Translations under genes and position numbers: made by a program | Notes under the pieces: generated by a model | Database searches by the model: none | Told to the model about the DNA's origin: nothing | What the model saw: the letters and a program-made list of their open reading frames with translations, nothing else | Shown: piece after piece, positions 8,084-15,304 of the stretch | How the letters are laid out: each line of letters begins with the position of its first letter | Numbering within the stretch: position 1 is the stretch's first letter | Source of the DNA: an uncultured Ilumatobacter sp. | GTDB taxonomy: Bacteria; Actinomycetota; Acidimicrobiia; Acidimicrobiales; Ilumatobacteraceae | Direction of reading: 5' to 3' | DNA length: 34,898 bases | Assembly (NCBI GenBank): GCA_938044705.1 | Contig: CALIOL010000025.1 | Location: 1-34,898 of the forward strand

Positions 8084-8854
8084 TCAGAGCTCTTCAGGAG
8101 GCGGAAGCACGCACGGTTCGCCGGCATACAACCCGATGTTGTTCCCCGAGCGCCCGTTCGGACCTTCCTCGAGGAGTTCAACCAGGACCTGAGCAACCTG
8201 CTCCGGCTGCATCCACGTAGCGACGTAGTCCGCTGGCGGGTCGTCGCCGAGCCACCCCCGCAGCATTTCGGTGTCGGTGGCGCCCATGCACAGATTGTTG
8301 ACGCGCACGTGATGACGAGCCAGCGAACGAGCCCAGTCGAAGGTCAAGCCGTTCAACGCCCACTTCGACGCGTTGTACAGGTCCATCGCGCCGTGCCCGT
8401 GGTGCAGGTGACAGCCCGGTCCAGGCTTCACGTGATCTGTGGAGACGTTGACGATCTCGCCACCACCGCGTTCGATCATGATCGGGGCGACCGCACGCCC
8501 GAACAGGAACGCGCCCTTCGTGTTCGACCCCACCATGCGATCGAAATCGGCGACCGCAGTAGCCCACGTGTCCTCCGGCCCCGATGCGATCACCTCGCCG
8601 GCGTTGTTCACGCAGATGTCGACGCCGCCATGTTCGGCGCAGGTTGCGTCCACGACCACCCGGACGTGCTCGGGGTCCCCGACGTCGCCGACATGGGCCG
8701 TGCCTCCGATCGCATCGGCGACTGCTGCCACCGACTTCTGGCGATCGGTGACCACCACCGTGCAGCCCTCCGCAGCGAGTCGTTGCGCAAACGCCCGGCC
8801 GATCCCCTGTGCGGCGCCCGTGACGATGGCGACGCGTTCTGCAAGCTGGCCCAT
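8084..8854 (-). CDS. Short-chain dehydrogenase/reductase (classical SDR)
   Basis: The 256-residue protein is a classical SDR. The NAD(P)-binding motif is TGAAQGIG (12-19). An acidic/basic position at VVVTDRQK ends the second strand, and the Asp there favours NAD(H). NNAG lies at 83-86. The catalytic residues are Ser138 (VNVSTDH), Tyr160 and Lys164 (YNASK). A His-rich insert (GCHLHHGHG, 147-155) just before the active-site Tyr is unusual and could bind metal or shape the substrate pocket. The gene is convergent with the P450 operon (10-bp gap) and divergent from the DapB-like gene. It may process alcohol products of the P450s, but that is a guess from position. A GAAGAT box 6 nt before the ATG suggests a leaderless transcript. 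Confidence 0.93.
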   Translation of the reverse strand: MGQLAERVAIVTGAAQGIGRAFAQRLAAEGCTVVVTDRQKSVAAVADAIGGTAHVGDVGDPEHVRVVVDATCAEHGGVDICVNNAGEVIASGPEDTWATAVADFDRMVGSNTKGAFLFGRAVAPIMIERGGGEIVNVSTDHVKPGPGCHLHHGHGAMDLYNASKWALNGLTFDWARSLARHHVRVNNLCMGATDTEMLRGWLGDDPPADYVATWMQPEQVAQVLVELLEEGPNGRSGNNIGLYAGEPCVLPPPEEL

Positions 8855-8860
8855 CGGCGC

Positions 8861-8866
8861 ATCTTC
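8861..8866 (-). promoter_or_regulatory. Possible leaderless -10 box of the SDR gene
   Basis: On the minus strand GAAGAT ends 6 nt before the ATG at 8854. It has the conserved A2 and T6 but not T1. The spacing is the same as at 8911 for the divergent neighbour. Confidence 0.35.
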
Positions 8867-8910
8867 GCAGAGCGCTGTGCTCCCGGTCGCTGCGGACGGG
8901 GCGGTGAACG

Positions 8911-8916
8911 TACCGT
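8911..8916 (+). promoter_or_regulatory. Leaderless -10 box of the DapB-like gene
   Basis: TACCGT ends 6 nt before the ATG at 8923, so transcription should start at or within a base or two of the start codon. There is no Shine-Dalgarno sequence in the intervening TCGAAC. Confidence 0.5.
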
Positions 8917-8922
8917 TCGAAC

Positions 8923-9975
8923 ATGACGGTCAAAGTGATTCAGTGGGGGAGCGGCAACGTCGGGCGTGCTTCGATCGCGACCGTTGCTGGTCGGCCGGAC
9001 ATGGAGCTCGTCGGTCTCCTCGTCAACAACCCCGAAAAGGCCGGTCGCGACATCGGCGAACTCGGAGGCATCGCTCCGATCGGAGTCACGGCCACCGATG
9101 ACATCGACGAGATCATGTTGGCCGACGCAGATGTCGTCCTGCACATGCCGCTGCCGTCGCTGGTGCACGGCGATGATCCGGGTGCTGACCTCGACCACTT
9201 CTGTCGACTGCTGGCGAGCGGCAAGCACGTCGTCACGACCGTCGGATACATGTACCCGCAGGTGTATGGCGACGAGGTCATGGGTCGGCTGGAGCAGGCC
9301 TGCGCGCAGGGATCGTCAGCGTTTCACGGTACGGGAGCGAACCCGGGCTGGTTCGGGGATCTGCTGCCGCTCCTGATGACCGGCATGTCGCTGCGCGTCG
9401 ACCAGATTCGCGTGCAGGAGGTCAGCAACTTCCAGTACTACCCGTCACCGGAGATCATGTTCGAGATGATGAACTTCGGGCGTACACCTGCCGAGTTCGA
9501 GGCGCGGTCGGCGCGTCATCGCTCCTGGCTCGACGGGTTGTTCACCGAAGCGGTCCAGATGGTCGCGGACGGGATCGAAGCGGTCGTCGACGGCGTCACG
9601 TCCGACATGGAGACCTGGGTGACCGATCGCGATCTCGACACAGCGGCCGGCCGTGTTGCCGCAGGCACCGTTGCGGGCCAGCGTTGGCACTGGCGAGCGA
9701 TGAGCAACGGCCACGCACTCGTCCACCAGGAGACGGTGTGGCGGATGCACGGCGACGTCGCTCCTGAGTGGCCCACCGGTGACTGGTCGATCCGCATCTC
9801 CGGCAGCCCTGACATGGAGATCACGCTGCCGCACTCGTGGAACCGTGACGTGCTCGGCTCGACCGCGGCTCACGCGATCAACGCAGTGCCCTACCTGATG
9901 AACGCAGGGTCCGGGGTCAAGACGTTCCTCGACCTGCCGCTCATCGCTGGCCGAGGCAGCGCCTTCACGCCGTGA
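8923..9975 (+). CDS. Dihydrodipicolinate reductase-like (DapB-type Rossmann) oxidoreductase
   Basis: The 350-residue protein opens with VIQWGSGNVGRASI, an NAD(P)-binding Rossmann motif of the DapB/amino-acid dehydrogenase type. It continues with DADVVLHMPLPS and GKHVVTTVGYMYP, the usual second half of the nucleotide domain. GTGANPGWFGDLLPLLM matches the hinge seen in actinobacterial 'dihydrodipicolinate reductase' paralogues and in 2,4-diaminopentanoate dehydrogenase. It is longer than true DapB (about 250 residues) and is not next to other lysine genes, so it is unlikely to be the lysine-pathway enzyme. These paralogues are common in actinobacteria near lipid and xenobiotic genes, and their substrates are mostly unknown. 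Its 3' end overlaps the convergent amidase by 11 bp. Confidence 0.88.
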   Translation: MTVKVIQWGSGNVGRASIATVAGRPDMELVGLLVNNPEKAGRDIGELGGIAPIGVTATDDIDEIMLADADVVLHMPLPSLVHGDDPGADLDHFCRLLASGKHVVTTVGYMYPQVYGDEVMGRLEQACAQGSSAFHGTGANPGWFGDLLPLLMTGMSLRVDQIRVQEVSNFQYYPSPEIMFEMMNFGRTPAEFEARSARHRSWLDGLFTEAVQMVADGIEAVVDGVTSDMETWVTDRDLDTAAGRVAAGTVAGQRWHWRAMSNGHALVHQETVWRMHGDVAPEWPTGDWSIRISGSPDMEITLPHSWNRDVLGSTAAHAINAVPYLMNAGSGVKTFLDLPLIAGRGSAFTP

Positions 9976-11422
9976 CCAGCGGGGGAGCGGTGAAGTGCTG
10001 GCCGAGCACCGAGGAGATCTCCTCGCCCATGCTCAAGATCTTGTGATCTGACCACTTCGGTCCGATCAGCTGCATCCCGACAGGAAGTCCCTCGGCGGTC
10101 TGGCCGATCGGAATCGCAACGGATGGAAGGTGTGGCATCGTCGCCAGACCCGCCCAGAACAAGATGTTGCGGTACGGCTCGTCGGAGCCGTTGACCGAGA
10201 GTGTCCGCTTGCCGTAGGGCCGTTCCACATCGTGCGGGAATGCTGCGACCGGCTGGATCGGAGCGATCATCACATCGACGTCAGCGAACACATCGGCCCA
10301 CGCCGCTTGAGCGTGAGCCCGCTGCTCGTTCGCCGCGATCCAACCACGATGTGACAACGCGCTGTCGCGGGCGAACATCACGCCGTGGTCGTCGATGAAC
10401 TCATCGGTCCCGCCTGACTTGGCGACGACACCGTCCCATTTGTCGTTCGGGATTCCTGGCGACAATGTGGAGTTGAGCAAACGCATGTAGGTGCGGTGGA
10501 GATCAGCCGATGCCACAGCGGGACGGATGTCGGCGTCGACCTGGGCGCCCTCGTCGGCCAGCAGGCCCGCCGCCCGCGCGACGAGGTCCTTCACGCTGCT
10601 GTCGACCGGGGCCACGGGGTCGTCTGCCCAGACGCCGATTCGGAGGTTGGCGATGTCCGGCTGCTGCTCGAACCGAGGAAGCTCAGCGCCCGGAACACCA
10701 CCGAATGCCGAACCGGAGTTGGTCAGCACTTCGAGCAGGATTCGCAAGTCGCCGCACGAACGTCCGAGGGGGCCGAACACGCCGAGGTCGGAAGCGGCTG
10801 GGATGTGACCGCGACCCGAGACCAAACCGTGTGTGGTCTTGAGTCCGAAGATCCCGTTCAGTCCGGCCGGTTGGCGGATCGAATTGCCGATGTCGCTCCC
10901 GATCTCCGCCGTGGTGAAACCGCACGCGACAGCGACCGCCGCACCACCTGACGACCCTCCCGACGTGCGGGTGAGGTCCCACGGGTTGTTGGTCACCCCG
11001 TACACATCGTTGTACGTCTGGTGGTCGCCCGCCATGTACGGCACGTTGGTCTTTGCCCAGACGATTGCCCCCGCACGGCGCAGGAGTCGCACCACGTCGG
11101 CATCGCGTTGCGGGACGTGTTCCGCGAGTTCGGGCGCACCGGCCGCGGTGACCAGATCGAGCGTTTCGTAGCAGTCCTTGATCGTCATCGGGAGGCCGTG
11201 CAGCGGACCGCATCGCTCGCCAGCTGCGCGGGAATGGTCGGCTGCTTCGGCTTCGGCCCGAGCTCGCTCGATGTCGGTGGCGACCACGGCGTTGACCGCA
11301 GGATTCAGCCGGTCGATGTTGGCGAGCATCCCGTCGAGCAGTTCGACACTCGACACCTGTCGGCGCGTCAGCGCGATCAGGAGCTGAACTGTGGTCGCGG
11401 TCGTCAGGTCGAGAGTGGTCAC
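9965..11422 (-). CDS. Amidase signature family hydrolase
   Basis: The 485-residue protein belongs to the amidase signature family (Ser-cisSer-Lys triad). The catalytic Lys is in GLPMTIKDCYET (Lys82). The Gly/Ser-rich motif is TSGGSSGGAAVAVACG, whose serines 157/158 include the cis-Ser. The nucleophile is Ser181 in GSDIGNSIRQPAG. The family usually has GGSIR, and here Asn replaces the second Gly. The C-terminal part carries the typical LPSVAIPIGQTAEGLPVGMQLIGP. There is no GatA context (no gatB/gatC), so a stand-alone amidase acting on small amides or fatty-acid amides is likelier than glutamyl-tRNA amidotransferase. It starts at a GTG with TACTGT 6 nt upstream. It is divergent from the M14 peptidase gene. 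Confidence 0.93.
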   Translation of the reverse strand: MTTLDLTTATTVQLLIALTRRQVSSVELLDGMLANIDRLNPAVNAVVATDIERARAEAEAADHSRAAGERCGPLHGLPMTIKDCYETLDLVTAAGAPELAEHVPQRDADVVRLLRRAGAIVWAKTNVPYMAGDHQTYNDVYGVTNNPWDLTRTSGGSSGGAAVAVACGFTTAEIGSDIGNSIRQPAGLNGIFGLKTTHGLVSGRGHIPAASDLGVFGPLGRSCGDLRILLEVLTNSGSAFGGVPGAELPRFEQQPDIANLRIGVWADDPVAPVDSSVKDLVARAAGLLADEGAQVDADIRPAVASADLHRTYMRLLNSTLSPGIPNDKWDGVVAKSGGTDEFIDDHGVMFARDSALSHRGWIAANEQRAHAQAAWADVFADVDVMIAPIQPVAAFPHDVERPYGKRTLSVNGSDEPYRNILFWAGLATMPHLPSVAIPIGQTAEGLPVGMQLIGPKWSDHKILSMGEEISSVLGQHFTAPPLVTA

Positions 11423-11428
11423 GGAGCG

Positions 11429-11434
11429 ACAGTA
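11429..11434 (-). promoter_or_regulatory. Leaderless -10 box of the amidase gene
   Basis: On the minus strand TACTGT ends 6 nt before the GTG at 11422. Together with TAGGAT at 11476 it makes a 65-bp divergent promoter region in which both transcripts appear leaderless. Confidence 0.5.
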
Positions 11435-11475
11435 GCCAGACCCGAAGGCGGCCTTTGCAGCCGCGGCTGCGGTCG

Positions 11476-11481
11476 TAGGAT
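11476..11481 (+). promoter_or_regulatory. Leaderless -10 box of the M14 carboxypeptidase gene
   Basis: TAGGAT ends 6 nt before the GTG at 11488. No ribosome binding site fits between them. This box supports the GTG as the true start. Confidence 0.5.
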
Positions 11482-11487
11482 CCGGGT

Positions 11488-13179
11488 GTGCCCGAGATCT
11501 CGTACGACCGCTACCCGAGTTACGACGACCTCACCGGTTGGTTGGAGCAATTCGCCGCAGACTTCCCCGACCTCGTTCGCCTGACGTCCATCGGGCAGTC
11601 CTACGAGGGGCGTGAGCTGTGGTTGCTGACCGTGACCAATCATGCGGTCGGCTCGCCCGACGAGAAGCCTGCGATCTGGATCGATGGAAACATCCATGCC
11701 TCCGAAGTCACCGCAGCGATGGCGATCGTGCACCTCGTCGATCACCTCACCGGGTCGTTCGGTGCCGACGACGACATCACCCGGGCGCTCGACACGCGCA
11801 CCTTCTATCTCGTTCCTCGTGTCAACCCGGACGGTGCTGAGCTCGCAGGCGCCGAGCTGCCGTCTTTCGTGCGCGGGAGCGTCCACCCGTGGCCGTTCAC
11901 GGAACAACAGGCCGGACTCGTCGGCGAGGACATCGACAAAGACGGTCGGATCCTGCAGATGCGCATTCAGGACCGGAACGGTGCGTGGAAACCGTACGGC
12001 AACGACCCGCGCCTTCTGGTCGCCCGCGAGCCAGACGAAGAAGGCGATGGGCCCTACTACCGGCTGCTCGGCGAAGGTCTCATTCACGACTACGACGGCG
12101 TTCTCGTTCCGTCGGCGCCCTTCAAGGAAGGCATCGACCCGAACCGGCAGTTCCCCTACAAGTGGGAACGCAAGGTCGACGGCCCGTGGGGTGCAGGGGA
12201 GTACCCGGGAAGCGAACCGGAGATCGCCGCCTTGCTTGCGGCGGTGACCGAACGCAAGAACATCTGTGCGTACTTCGCGTATCACACGTTCTCCGGCGTC
12301 CACATCCGCGCCTACAGCGACCAGCCCGACGAGTCCTTCGCCGCCGACGACCTGTGGACTTACGAGGTGCTGGGTCAGATGGCGACCGACCTCACCGGAT
12401 ATGCAGCGATCTCGGGGTACCACGACTTCCGCTATCACCCGAAGAGCGTGATCCACGGGGTCGGCACCGACTGGGCGTACGACCACCTCGGTGTGTACGC
12501 CTGGACCACCGAGTTCTGGAACGCGCTGCACGCGGCAGGGCTCGACGACGCCCACCCACTCGAGTGGTACCGCACACATCCGCTCGACGAAGAACTCCAG
12601 TTGCTCGCCTGGGTCGACGAGAACGTGCCCGGCGGATACGTCGACTGGTACGAGTACGAGCACCCTCAGCTGGGGCGTGTGGAACTCGGTGGCTGGCACA
12701 GCGAGCTGGTTTTTCGCAACCCTCCCGTTCACCTCCTCGAAGCGGAGATCCGACCGCATTCCCAACTCGCTGTTCGGACTGCGCTCTCGTCGCCGCTGCT
12801 GCGGCATCGAGACACGCTCGTCGATCGGCTCGGAGACGACACCTGGAGGATCCGGGTCGTTGTCGAGAACGCCGGATGGATGACCACCTCGGTCACCAGC
12901 CGAGCGGTCGACAGCGGCTACGTACGCCCGATGATCGCCCGGATCGAGCTCCCGGTCGACGCCACGCTGGTGACCGGTGAGCAACGAATCGATCTCGGGC
13001 AGCTCGACGGGCGCGCGCAAATGCAGAACGCCGTCCGATCATTCGCCTCCGGCTCCGACGGCACCGACGATCGAGCGGTCGCCGAGTGGATCGTGCGAGC
13101 TCCGGCCGAATCGGTCTGCTCGGTCGAGGTCGCACACGATCGAGCCGGAACGATCCGAACGACGGTCGACCTGGTCTGA
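11488..13179 (+). CDS. M14 family zinc carboxypeptidase
   Basis: The 563-residue protein begins with the M14 pre-domain-like YPSYDDLTGWLEQFAADFPDLVRLTSIGQSYEGREL. The zinc motif HxxE is GNIHASEVT (His70, Glu73). VNPDGAE (113-117) follows, and the third zinc ligand is His in YFAYHTFSG. The general base Glu lies in YAWTTEFWN. Residues from about 380 to the end form a beta-rich C-terminal domain after the catalytic part. There is no signal peptide, so the enzyme appears cytoplasmic unless exported by other means. Some actinobacterial relatives act on peptides carrying modified C-termini; the specificity here is not readable. An insert of about 60 residues follows NPDG (DIDKDGRILQMRIQD and neighbours), with NRQFPYKW as the Asn-Arg substrate-binding pair. 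The gene is divergent from the amidase gene. Confidence 0.92.
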   Translation: MPEISYDRYPSYDDLTGWLEQFAADFPDLVRLTSIGQSYEGRELWLLTVTNHAVGSPDEKPAIWIDGNIHASEVTAAMAIVHLVDHLTGSFGADDDITRALDTRTFYLVPRVNPDGAELAGAELPSFVRGSVHPWPFTEQQAGLVGEDIDKDGRILQMRIQDRNGAWKPYGNDPRLLVAREPDEEGDGPYYRLLGEGLIHDYDGVLVPSAPFKEGIDPNRQFPYKWERKVDGPWGAGEYPGSEPEIAALLAAVTERKNICAYFAYHTFSGVHIRAYSDQPDESFAADDLWTYEVLGQMATDLTGYAAISGYHDFRYHPKSVIHGVGTDWAYDHLGVYAWTTEFWNALHAAGLDDAHPLEWYRTHPLDEELQLLAWVDENVPGGYVDWYEYEHPQLGRVELGGWHSELVFRNPPVHLLEAEIRPHSQLAVRTALSSPLLRHRDTLVDRLGDDTWRIRVVVENAGWMTTSVTSRAVDSGYVRPMIARIELPVDATLVTGEQRIDLGQLDGRAQMQNAVRSFASGSDGTDDRAVAEWIVRAPAESVCSVEVAHDRAGTIRTTVDLV

Positions 13180-13355
13180 CTTTTGGTTGCGTATCGAACC
13201 CGCCGACGGAGAGAAATCGACCGTGCGCTGGTGCGCGTCACCGTCTACACATGAGTGAAGCGCCACACGGCGTACCGATTTCACACAGAGAATTTCGTGG
13301 CACGTCCCGTTTCGTGGGGTACTGCTGTGCGACCATTTGTGTCCGGAGGTGAACC

Positions 13356-13883
13356 ATGTCCGTCCCCGTACTTCTGCTCGATGCCACATGGCGAATCGAT
13401 CGCGTCATCGGTGTGAATCACGCCTGCAGCCTGCTCGTGTCGAACGAAGCGGTCGCAGCGTCCGCGGAGATCGCGCTCGTCATGCACTCACCGTCGATCA
13501 CCGTCGAGATTCCTTCGGTGATCGCCCGCACGACCGTGGTGAGTCGCCGCCGCGAACGCACGCCGGGCTGTAACGCTCGCCGTGTCCGCCAGCGGGACAA
13601 TCATGTGTGCCAGTTCGTCATCGATGGCACGCCGTGCGATGCGCCCGGCGACTCGGTCGACCACCTGGTGCCGTCGTCGCGCGGTGGCGAGAACACCTGG
13701 GTGAATCTCGTCGCTTCATGCAAGGCGCACAACAACGTGAAGGCCGACCGGTCGCTGGATCAGATGACCGACCGTTTCGGCTGGCGCCTGCGCCGTGAGC
13801 CGTTCCCGCCGTCCTATGCCCAGATGCAGGTCGCGTCGATCCGGCGTTGCGTGCCGGCATGGGAGCCCTTCCTCGTCGCGTGA
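13356..13883 (+). CDS. HNH endonuclease family protein
   Basis: The 175-residue protein ends in a clear HNH domain. DHLVPSSRGGENTWVNLVAS supplies the first His (DH at 102-103) and the Asn. CKAHNNVKADRS supplies the second His/Asn pair (His125). Four structural Cys/His positions (Cys85, Cys94, Cys122 and nearby His) can bind zinc. The N-terminal half (SVPVLLLDATWRIDRVIGVNHACSLLVSNEA) resembles chromosomal actinobacterial HNH proteins that are not linked to mobile elements. It has the best Shine-Dalgarno in the window (GGAGGTG, 5 nt before the ATG). No restriction methylase, integrase or toxin-immunity partner lies beside it. The role is unknown; DNA nicking or repair is possible. Confidence 0.88.
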   Translation: MSVPVLLLDATWRIDRVIGVNHACSLLVSNEAVAASAEIALVMHSPSITVEIPSVIARTTVVSRRRERTPGCNARRVRQRDNHVCQFVIDGTPCDAPGDSVDHLVPSSRGGENTWVNLVASCKAHNNVKADRSLDQMTDRFGWRLRREPFPPSYAQMQVASIRRCVPAWEPFLVA

Positions 13884-13929
13884 CGTTGCGAGGAAGCGGC
13901 GCCGACGCGTCTGCGCGAGAGTCGTGGCC

Positions 13930-14709
13930 ATGACCTTTCCGAACTTCGCGGGCAAGCACGACGCCGACGCGGTGCTGACACCATCGTCGTTGCTCGCACA
14001 CCGCCTAGATCAGCTCGGAGAATCGCTGCCGGACAACGTGCCGTCCCGGCTCGTGATGATCTACCAGCCGCAGCTGCTCAGCGCGATCCGCTCGTTGGAG
14101 AAGACCACGCTGGTGAACGTCGGGGGACTCACGCAAACGGTTCACGCGCTCGACCGCACGAACGGTGAGGTCGGCGTCGTTGGCGGGTTCGGGATCGGTT
14201 CGCCCGCTGCCGTTGCCGTGCTCGAAGAGATGATTGCGCTCGGCATCACCAAGTTCATGAGCATCGGAGCGGCGGGGGCGATCGCCGACCTCTCGATCGG
14301 CGACCTCGTCGTGTGCGACAGTGCGATCCGCGACGAGGGCACGTCACACCACTACGCCGCCGCCGACGTCGAAGCTGGTCCCGACGCGGAGCTCACTCAG
14401 GCAATGGTCAGTGCGTTCGAGTCGTCGGGCACGGAACACCTCGTCGGCAAGACGTGGACGATCGATGCGCTCTTTCGGGAGACTCCGCAGGAGGTTCGTC
14501 ACTACGCAGGCGACGGCGTGATCACCGTCGAGATGGAAGCCGCAGCGCTCTTCATCGTCGCCGCTGCCCGCGGCGTCCAACTCGGGGCGGGGTTCTGTGT
14601 CAGCGACTTGCTCGCTGGCGGTACCTGGCGAGCGGCCTTCGACTCCGATCGCCTGGTCGGCAACATGTGGAAGCTGTTCGAGACCAGCGTGTCGGTGCTC
14701 GAGGGCTGA
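13930..14709 (+). CDS. Nucleoside phosphorylase (uridine/purine phosphorylase superfamily)
   Basis: The 259-residue protein is a PNP_UDP_1 family enzyme. It has the phosphate-binding VGVVGGFGIGSPAAV strand-loop, the core SIGAAGAIADLSIGDLVV, and the base/ribose-binding VEMEAAALFIVAAA (Glu-Met-Glu at 201-203). The DEGTSHHY segment (135-141) sits where substrate-specificity loops lie. The order and length fit a hexameric uridine-phosphorylase-like enzyme that splits nucleosides with phosphate in salvage. The exact base is not decidable. I chose the ATG at 13930 because it aligns with the family start and has a GAGAGT box 7 nt upstream. An upstream in-frame extension would overlap the HNH gene. 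No other nucleotide gene is adjacent. Confidence 0.9.
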   Translation: MTFPNFAGKHDADAVLTPSSLLAHRLDQLGESLPDNVPSRLVMIYQPQLLSAIRSLEKTTLVNVGGLTQTVHALDRTNGEVGVVGGFGIGSPAAVAVLEEMIALGITKFMSIGAAGAIADLSIGDLVVCDSAIRDEGTSHHYAAADVEAGPDAELTQAMVSAFESSGTEHLVGKTWTIDALFRETPQEVRHYAGDGVITVEMEAAALFIVAAARGVQLGAGFCVSDLLAGGTWRAAFDSDRLVGNMWKLFETSVSVLEG

Positions 14710-14746
14710 CTGCCACGTGGCCTCGCCGCGGACCTGAGCAGCGTGC

Positions 14747-14752
14747 GACACT
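14747..14752 (+). promoter_or_regulatory. Possible leaderless -10 box of the UGSC selenoprotein gene
   Basis: GACACT ends 6 nt before the ATG at 14759. It has A2 and T6 of the consensus but not T1, so it is a weak box at the spacing used elsewhere in the window. Confidence 0.3.
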
Positions 14753-14758
14753 CGCCTC

Positions 14759-15304
14759 ATGCAGTTCCTGGATCCACGCGGGGTGCCCAGTCGAGAGATC
14801 GAGCCGTACGAGCTCAGCGCCGATCTGAGCGAGGGCGACACCGTCGCCCTGTTCGCGAACGGCTTCCCCGATTCAGTCGCATTTCTCGATCACGTCGAGA
14901 GCTCGCTCGGAGCGCAGCTGCCAGGCGTCGAGTTCCTGAAGCTGAACAAAGGCAATGCGAGTGCACTCGCCTCCGACGAGCATCTCTCGGCGATCGCCGA
15001 TTCCTGTTCGGCTGTGGTCGCCGCGTACGGGCATTGAGGCAGCTGCACGTCCGGCACCGTGCGTGACGGAATCGAAGCAGCTCGCCGAGGCGTCGCGTCG
15101 GTCGCTCTGGTGACAGAGCAGTTCTGGTTGCAGGGCGACTCGGTCGCGGTCTCCGCCGGGATGCCGGACCTCCCTCGACTCCGACTGCCTCACCCGGTTG
15201 CCGGCACCGGACACGACGCCATGGCCCGAGTGGCCGACCAGTTCGCCGCACGCATCGTCGAAGTGCTTCGCGGGCAGGCGCTTGCGGACAACGTCGTCGC
15301 ATGA
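14759..15304 (+). CDS. UGSC family selenoprotein (in-frame TGA read as selenocysteine)
   Basis: Two adjacent same-frame pieces (14759-15037 and the continuation to 15304) form one 181-residue protein if the TGA at 15035-15037 is read as Sec93. The junction reads AAYGH-U-GSCTSGTVRDG, which is exactly the U-G-S-C redox motif that names the UGSC family. The continuation (GIEAARRGVASVALVTEQF) has no convincing start of its own and keeps G/C-rich third positions on both sides of the TGA. The N-terminal part has VALFANGFPDSVAFLDHV and a following Lys/Asn-rich segment, consistent with an alpha/beta fold. Sec93 and Cys96 form a UxxC pair like a thioredoxin-type active site. A hairpin at 15050-15070 fits a bacterial SECIS. 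Its stop overlaps the ATG of the next gene by 4 bp. The function of the family is unknown; a thiol or peroxide reaction is inferred. Confidence 0.85.
15050..15070 (+). promoter_or_regulatory. Candidate bacterial SECIS element of the UGSC gene
   Basis: TCCG (15050-15053) pairs with CGGA (15067-15070), and CAC (55-57) pairs with GTG (63-65). One G-A mismatch lies between the two helices, and the apical loop CGTGC is at 15058-15062. The loop starts 20 nt after the TGA and has G as its second base, which fits the described bSECIS pattern. A competing 5-bp stem GCACG/CGTGC (15045-15062) is also possible. Confidence 0.55.

Noticed and set aside
9965-11422. GatA subunit of glutamyl-tRNA amidotransferase
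   Set aside because: The protein is an amidase-signature enzyme, but no gatB or gatC is adjacent and the nucleophile motif departs from GatA. A stand-alone amidase is safer.
15059-15304. Separate small gene starting at the internal GTG after the UGSC TGA
   Set aside because: It has no promoter or RBS, and the residues just before it (GSCTSGT) complete the family motif with the upstream part. One selenoprotein is the better reading.
14759-15304. UGSC gene as a nonsense pseudogene
   Set aside because: The frame and codon bias continue after the TGA, the motif is exactly U-G-S-C, a SECIS-like hairpin follows, and a second Sec gene exists at 34557.
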